Shown: positions 59,459 through 64,000 of the stretch, in pieces
Position numbering within the stretch: the stretch's first letter is position 1
Layout of the letters: each line of letters starts with the position of its first letter
Assembly (NCBI GenBank): GCA_965199095.1
Contig: CBDAQM010000001.1
Coordinates: forward strand, 1 to 64,000
Length of the DNA stretch: 64,000 nucleotides
From: LMUY01 sp965199095
Lineage (GTDB): Bacteria > Pseudomonadota > Alphaproteobacteria > Acetobacterales > Acetobacteraceae
Direction of reading: 5' to 3'
Notes under the pieces: generated by a model
What the model was told of the DNA's origin: nothing
Databases searched by the model: none
What the model saw: only the letters and a program-made list of their open reading frames with translations
Translations under genes and position numbers: made by a program

Positions 59459-60885
59459 CGGGCGACGCGGGCCGCGCCGCTCACTTCGGCACCGGCTGCC
59501 GGGTGGAGGCGAAGGAACCAGGGCACGGACGCCAGGGACACCAGTCCCACCACGAGAAACGCCGGCGACACATCCTGGGTGGCAAGCGTCGACCCGCCGC
59601 GCCAGACCAGGCTGAGGTGCAGCAGCAACGCCGCGAAGCCCACCCCGAGGCTCAGGCTCACCTGCTGCGCCGTGCTGGCCAGGCTGGTGGCGCGTCCCAT
59701 CTGCGTTGCCTGGACGTCGGCATAGCCGAGGGTGTTGAGGCTGGTGAACAGGAGCGAGCGGAAGAAGCCGCCGATCAGCAGCATGACCAGGATCACCAGG
59801 TGCGGCGTCGTTGGCCGGAACAGCGCGTAGCTGCAGAGGAACAGGCCATTGAAAACCGCAGTGCCGATCACGACCGAGCGGAAGCCAAACCAGCGCACGA
59901 TCGGCCGGATCGCCGGCTTGTTGAGCAGCGCGCCGGCCGCCCCGGCGAAGCTCAGCAGCCCGGCGGCCAGCGGTGTCAGCCCGAACCCGACCTGCAGCAG
60001 CATGGCCAGCAGGAACGGGATCGCGCCGAACCCCAGCCGGCATAATCCCCCGCCAAAGGTGGCCGCGGCGAAGGTTTGCAGGCGGAACAGGCGCAAATCC
60101 AGGATCGGGTGCGCCGTCACGCGGGCATGCAGGAGGTAGAGGCCCCAGCATGCGACCGCCCCAAGGATGGTGGCCGCGATGATCCAGCCCGGCATGGCGC
60201 TGCGCCCCACCGTCTCGAACGCGAACACCAGCGAGGCGAGTCCGACACCGGAGAGCAGGAAGCCGCGCCAGTCCATCGCCGGCACCGCTTGCTCGCGTAT
60301 GTTCGGGATCAGCATCAGCACGAGGACGACACCCAGCAATCCAACCGGCAGGTTGATGAAGAATATCCAGCGCCACGATGAGAAGGTGACGATGAACCCG
60401 CCCACGGGAGCGCCGAGGATGGAGCCGAACACGGCAGGCGCCGTCAGGAAGGACATTGCCCGCATCAACTCGGCCTTCGGCACGGTCTTGAGCATGACCA
60501 GCCGCCCGACAGGGACCATCATCGCCCCGCCGACGCCTTGCAGCATGCGTGCTGCGACGAGGAACCCCAGCGACGGCGCGGCGCCGCACAGCAACGACGC
60601 CAGCGTGAACACGAAGATGGCCGCGGCGAACACCGTGCGGGCGCCGTATTTGTCCGCCACCCAACCGCTGACCGGGATGAAAACCGCCAAGCTCAGGAGG
60701 TAGGCGGTGATCGCCAGGTTGAGCCGGGTGGGTTCCTCTCCCATGGATTGCGCCATGGCCGGCAGCGCCGTCGCGATGATGGTGGAGTCCAGCATCTGCA
60801 TGAACAGGGCGCATCCGACGATCAGCGGGATGACGAGCCCGGCGGGGACAAGCTCCAGTTTAGCGGCGTCGAGTCCTGTGCTCAT
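59455..60885 (-). CDS. MFS transporter, DHA2 (EmrB/QacA) family
   Basis: A 476-residue inner-membrane drug:proton antiporter with 14 predicted helices. Motif D1 is MQMLDSTIIATALPAM at about residues 29-44, motif A is GWVADKYGARTVF, and motif C is around FGSILGAPVGGFIV. It probably exports toxic hydrophobic compounds. The region before the ATG contains CCAACA-n9-TGTTGG (60890-60910), overlapping the ribosome binding site, a possible operator. It converges with the glutathione S-transferase. Confidence 0.92.
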   Translation of the reverse strand: MSTGLDAAKLELVPAGLVIPLIVGCALFMQMLDSTIIATALPAMAQSMGEEPTRLNLAITAYLLSLAVFIPVSGWVADKYGARTVFAAAIFVFTLASLLCGAAPSLGFLVAARMLQGVGGAMMVPVGRLVMLKTVPKAELMRAMSFLTAPAVFGSILGAPVGGFIVTFSSWRWIFFINLPVGLLGVVLVLMLIPNIREQAVPAMDWRGFLLSGVGLASLVFAFETVGRSAMPGWIIAATILGAVACWGLYLLHARVTAHPILDLRLFRLQTFAAATFGGGLCRLGFGAIPFLLAMLLQVGFGLTPLAAGLLSFAGAAGALLNKPAIRPIVRWFGFRSVVIGTAVFNGLFLCSYALFRPTTPHLVILVMLLIGGFFRSLLFTSLNTLGYADVQATQMGRATSLASTAQQVSLSLGVGFAALLLHLSLVWRGGSTLATQDVSPAFLVVGLVSLASVPWFLRLHPAAGAEVSGAARVAR

Positions 60886-61014
60886 GCCACCAACATCGGC
60901 CGCTTGTTGGAACGAGGCAAGAAACCGCCGGGGATGTCGCGCTTGTGGACCACCGTCTCCGCCGATGCACGATCCCTTGACGCTTACGACCTGAGAGCGT
61001 CACATCGGCGCAGT

Positions 61015-61653
61015 TTACTTGCGCGGGTCAAACCCCAGGAAACCAGCGCTTGGTATGGCCGCCCCGCCGTTCCCGGCAAACAGGGCGGGGCCCTGCGCGA
61101 CCGGGGTCGCAACGGGCTGCCGCTCCGCCACGGCCTGCGTCCTTGCTTGGGCACGTGCCGCGAGTTGCGCCTTCCTGCGCTCTGCCGGCGTCTGCGGCGC
61201 CGCGGCCTCCTGCGGCGGGGGACCGCCACGCGGCGTGCTGCCGCTACTTGTGCCGCGGAGTGACAGCAGCAGGAACGAGATGTCGTTGCGCCCGAGATCG
61301 ACGGACAACTCCAGCGGCGTAAGGCCCAGCAAGTTGGTCCCATCCAAATCCGCCCCGCGCGAGATCGCATCCCGCGCCGTTACGATGTCCCCGCGATTGA
61401 TCGCATCGAACAGCGCCTCGGTGGGCGGCAGGTCAGCCGCAGCACGATCGGCCGGCGCCACCGAGTCGGTCCGGGGCTTGGCGCCAGGGACAGCGGCGGG
61501 CGGTGGTTCGGAATGCGCCCTCCCAGCCGGGGCCTTCGGCGCACCGGAGCGGATGTTCGACTCGCTCAGATCGCCCTGCGCCATGGCTGGAACCATCAGG
61601 GCGCTGCTGATCAGCAGGAGGGTAAAGAAGAACTTCGTACTCATGGACGACAT
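61015..61653 (-). CDS. Secreted ankyrin-repeat-type protein
   Basis: A 212-residue protein. The signal peptide is STKFFFTLLLISSALMVPAM to about AQG, followed by a Pro/Ala-rich linker. One or two ankyrin-like repeats follow (ALFDAINRGDIVTARDAISR, GADLDGTNLLGLTPLELSVD, LGRNDISFLLLSLRG). A basic/Ala-rich tail ends AGFLGFDPRK. It should be periplasmic. The partner is unknown. A start at 61644 is equally possible. It lies downstream of the VWA-type gene. Confidence 0.72.
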   Translation of the reverse strand: MSSMSTKFFFTLLLISSALMVPAMAQGDLSESNIRSGAPKAPAGRAHSEPPPAAVPGAKPRTDSVAPADRAAADLPPTEALFDAINRGDIVTARDAISRGADLDGTNLLGLTPLELSVDLGRNDISFLLLSLRGTSSGSTPRGGPPPQEAAAPQTPAERRKAQLAARAQARTQAVAERQPVATPVAQGPALFAGNGGAAIPSAGFLGFDPRK

Positions 61654-61682
61654 CTAGCGCAACTGGCAGGCTGATTCCAAGC

Positions 61683-63773
61683 TCAGCCGACACTTTCCCG
61701 TCGCCAGGCCGCGAAGGCGAGGCCAAGCAGCAAGGGCAGGGCTGCCCAGGCTGGCAGCAGCGGGATGGCGGCAACCCCGGTGACCAGATGGTCATGGTTG
61801 CGCCGCAGCCCGATCCAGCCGGCGCCGGATGCGACCCGGTCCGGCTCAACCGACCGCAACTCCGGCGCACCGGCCGGATCCAGCCAGTGCACGCCACCGC
61901 CGGATGCGCGGGCGGTATCGCCCAGGTAGGAGGCGGTGGCGCGGAGGTCGGCAATCTCCAGCGGGTTCGTGCTGCCGGCAGCCGCGAAGCTCGTGCGGGT
62001 TCCATCGGTCACGCGCCACACGCCAGGGTCCAGGGCCGAGATCGACCCCGTGGCGCGTCCCGGCGCCGTCGTCTTGAGCGTGATGGTCGTTTGCCGGCCC
62101 GTCGGGGACGTCGCCGTCACCGTCGGCGGGGCTGCGTCCGAGGTGGTGCGCCGCTCCACGGACAGCGTGCCCCCATCGACGGTGGCGTTCAGCGCCTCCT
62201 CCTCCAGGGCCGGTTCCTTCATCAGCCAATGCGCCACGCGGCGCAGCAATTCCGCCTGCGGGCCGCCGCCCTCGTGGTCGCGGGCCCATAGCCAAATCTG
62301 GTCGGACAGCAGCAGCGCTGTCCGGCCCTCGCCGACCCGGTCCAGCACAAGCAAGGGCTGTCCATCCGGTCCACTCATCACCACCTGGCCGCGGGACGAG
62401 TTGGGCACCAGCCGCCGGTACCATTCGCCCCAGGCGGGCGTGCCGCCGGGTTTGTCGCCGGGCAGCCCGGCCGTGACGGGGTGGCGCTCACCCAAAGCGG
62501 TCACCAAGGGACGGAACGGACCCTCCACCGTGCTTGCATTGCCACTGAGCGGCTCGGCCGGGAGTACGGGCGCCAGGGGACTGTAGGCCAGCGATCCCGG
62601 TCCGCTGAATTCCGGGCCGACCGACAGCAGCAGCGCGCCGCCCTGCCGCACGTAATCCGCGATGTTGCGCAGATAGGGCGGCGGCAGGATCCCGCGGTTG
62701 GAGAACCGGTCCAGGATGATCAGGTCGAACTCATTGATCTTCACCTGGAACAATTCCCGCACCGGGAAAGCGATCAACGCCAGCTCGTTGAGCGGCGTCA
62801 TGTCGTCTTTCTCGGGTGGGCGCAGGATGGTGAAATGCACCAGGTCCACGGCTGGATCAGCCTTCAGCAGGCGGCGCCAGGTGCGCTCTCCGGCATGCGG
62901 TTCCCCGCTGACCAGCAGCACGCGCAGCCGGTCGCGCACCCCGTTGATGGAGATGACGGCGTGGTTGTTCAGGTCGCTGACCTCGCCGGCCATTGGCGCC
63001 GCCGTCAGTTCCACCACCGTCGGGCCGGCGCGGGTGATCGGGATGTCGATCGGCTCCACTGTGCCGACCGGGACCTGCAGCACGCGCGGCGCCTCGCCAT
63101 CCCGGCGGATGGTGAGCGGGGCTGTTTCCCCGCTGTGGTCGACGCCCAGGTCGTCGACGGCAACCTGCAGCGTGACGGACTTGCCGACGATGCCGTAGGC
63201 AGGCGCCTCGACGATCCGGACGCGGCGGTCCGTTTGCTCCCCTGCCGCCGGGATCAGCACGTGCAGCGGCACGGGCGGCGTGGCTTTCGGCACGTCGTGC
63301 ACCACGCCGTCGGTCAGCATCATCACGCCCGCCAGGCGCGCCCGCGGGATGTCCGCCAGCGCACGGTCCAGCGCGCCGAACAAGCGGGTGCCGTCATGTC
63401 CGGTTTCCGGCACGGTGACGGTCCGCAGCTCCAGCCCCGGCATCTGGGCCGCTTCGGTTTGCAGCTTGGCGGCGGCCGCGTCCACCAGCGCCGCGCGATC
63501 GCCGACCGTCATGGAGCCGCTGCGGTCCACCACCATGACCGCAATGTCGTTCAGCGCTTCCCGCGTTTCCTGCACCAGCCGGGGCCCGGCAAGCCAAAGC
63601 AGCACAACGGCGAAGCAGAGCAGCCGCAGCGCCGCCCCACGCGCCCGCCGCCACAGCGCTGGCGCGGAAGCGAGCACGCAGAGCGCGGCCAGCGCGCCCA
63701 GGAGCCAGAGCGGGATGGTGGGATCGAAGCGGACGGAACTGATGGCCTGCAAATTATTGGCCCAATCGCTCAA
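61683..63773 (-). CDS. Membrane protein with VWA and glutamine-amidotransferase-like domains
   Basis: A 696-residue protein. Two N-terminal membrane helices (LWLLGALAALCVLASAPALW, LRLLCFAVVLLWLAGPRLV) precede a VWA-like domain with a degenerate MIDAS (VMVVDRSGSMTVGD). An Ig-like middle and a class-I glutamine-amidotransferase-like fold (LRVLLVSGEPHAGERTWRRL, FDLIILDRFSNRGILPPPYL, GALLLSVGPEFSGPGSL) follow. A last helix is near the C-terminus. Such proteins are encoded with MoxR ATPase, DUF58 and DUF4159 proteins and are thought to act in envelope protein maturation. Its start overlaps the DUF4159 gene end by 20 bases. Confidence 0.8.
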   Translation of the reverse strand: MSDWANNLQAISSVRFDPTIPLWLLGALAALCVLASAPALWRRARGAALRLLCFAVVLLWLAGPRLVQETREALNDIAVMVVDRSGSMTVGDRAALVDAAAAKLQTEAAQMPGLELRTVTVPETGHDGTRLFGALDRALADIPRARLAGVMMLTDGVVHDVPKATPPVPLHVLIPAAGEQTDRRVRIVEAPAYGIVGKSVTLQVAVDDLGVDHSGETAPLTIRRDGEAPRVLQVPVGTVEPIDIPITRAGPTVVELTAAPMAGEVSDLNNHAVISINGVRDRLRVLLVSGEPHAGERTWRRLLKADPAVDLVHFTILRPPEKDDMTPLNELALIAFPVRELFQVKINEFDLIILDRFSNRGILPPPYLRNIADYVRQGGALLLSVGPEFSGPGSLAYSPLAPVLPAEPLSGNASTVEGPFRPLVTALGERHPVTAGLPGDKPGGTPAWGEWYRRLVPNSSRGQVVMSGPDGQPLLVLDRVGEGRTALLLSDQIWLWARDHEGGGPQAELLRRVAHWLMKEPALEEEALNATVDGGTLSVERRTTSDAAPPTVTATSPTGRQTTITLKTTAPGRATGSISALDPGVWRVTDGTRTSFAAAGSTNPLEIADLRATASYLGDTARASGGGVHWLDPAGAPELRSVEPDRVASGAGWIGLRRNHDHLVTGVAAIPLLPAWAALPLLLGLAFAAWRRESVG

Positions 63774-64000
63774 GGATGTGCGGCACGTGCACCTGGTCGC
63801 CTTTGTAGTTACCGGTCAGCGCGTATATCACCAGGTTTACGCCGAAGCGGTAGGCCAAGGTGCGCTGCCGCGGCCCGCCATCAACGGCCACGGTGTTGTG
63901 GCCGGCGTCATCCACCGCCCAGGCCGCAGCCCAGTCATTCGACCCGATGACGACGGGGCTGACATCGTCGTTGCTGCGGTCCCCCTGGCGCTGCACCCAG
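63754..64000 (-). CDS. DUF4159-domain protein, C-terminal part (partial)
   Basis: The frame is open at the window edge. It ends with the characteristic DUF4159 C-terminus: AYRFGVNLVIYALTGNYKGD, then QVHVPHILERLGQ. PVVIGSNDWAAAWAVDD upstream fits the same fold. The full protein is usually over 900 residues with N-terminal membrane helices, so most lies outside the window. It overlaps the VWA-type gene and is in the same operon. Confidence 0.85.
   Translation of the reverse strand, partial: WVQRQGDRSNDDVSPVVIGSNDWAAAWAVDDAGHNTVAVDGGPRQRTLAYRFGVNLVIYALTGNYKGDQVHVPHILERLGQ

Noticed and set aside
60890..60910. CCAACA-n9-TGTTGG upstream of the MFS gene as a TetR/MarR operator
   Set aside because: Only 6-bp arms and no adjacent regulator. 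It is mentioned in the MFS entry but not listed as a feature.

Overview
The window is high-GC DNA from a Gram-negative alphaproteobacterium, most likely of the order Rhodospirillales and plausibly Acetobacteraceae. The evidence is a MucR-type regulator, a Fur-type regulator lacking the Cys pairs of enterobacterial Fur, OlsB (ornithine lipid synthesis), TamA/TamB, and the conserved blocks miaB-ybeZ-ybeY-corC and nfu-nitroreductase-tsaB-rimI. The family-level placement is an inference from gene content; no rRNA or tRNA gene was seen.

Layout. (1) 1-2.3 kb: the end of a short-chain dehydrogenase, a small membrane protein, and coaA. (2) 2.5-17.4 kb: a catabolic island for an amine, imino acid or opine-like compound. 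It has three paralogous FAD amine/amino-acid oxidoreductases, a DadA-like oxidoreductase, a DapA-family aldolase/deaminase, an SDR, two paralogous PotD-like binding proteins and one PotABC-type importer. It also holds a decayed module: a family-3 binding protein, a 2Fe-2S subunit, an FAD/NAD oxidoreductase and an amino-acid permease. A GntR/FCD regulator sits at its edge. A similar 23-bp sequence lies in all three divergent promoter regions and is a candidate operator for that regulator. A VapBC toxin-antitoxin pair and an inverted palindromic repeat lie inside the island. (3) 18.4-21.6 kb: a decay zone with an amidase C-terminus, a frameshifted DsbA/HCCA-isomerase-like gene and a frameshifted IS66-family element. 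(4) 21.6-26.4 kb: a malonate decarboxylase operon (mdcF, A, C, D, E) whose mdcG is cut off at the edge of the IS element. (5) 26.7-31.8 kb: a complete peptide-type ABC importer with a fused tandem ATPase. (6) 32.1-33.0 kb: an HU protein with a Lys/Ala/Pro-rich N-terminal tail, convergent with a histone-H1-like protein. (7) 33.3-37.2 kb: an Lrp/AsnC regulator divergent from 4-hydroxyphenylpyruvate dioxygenase, then a prolyl-oligopeptidase-family peptidase. (8) 37.4-43.3 kb: tamA-tamB on the minus strand.

(9) 43.4-55.8 kb is a dense housekeeping run on the plus strand: plsC-like acyltransferase, miaB, ybeZ, ybeY, corC, nfu, nitroreductase, tsaB, rimI, mucR, fur, olsB, a 2-hydroxyacid dehydrogenase, lnt and an XRE regulator. 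Only a small tusA-like gene lies on the other strand. Many junctions are ATGA, GTGA or TGATG overlaps, indicating translational coupling. (10) 55.8-59.5 kb is rich in glutathione functions: gshB, gloB and a glutathione S-transferase, with two envelope or stress proteins between them. (11) 59.5-64 kb: a DHA2-type MFS exporter, a secreted ankyrin-like protein, a VWA/glutamine-amidotransferase-like membrane protein and the C-terminus of a DUF4159 protein that runs off the window.

The strongest candidate for something undescribed is the 2.5-17.4 kb island: parallel paralogous oxidases and binding proteins that appear tied together by one operator, with part of the pathway visibly decaying. No CRISPR array or phage was found.
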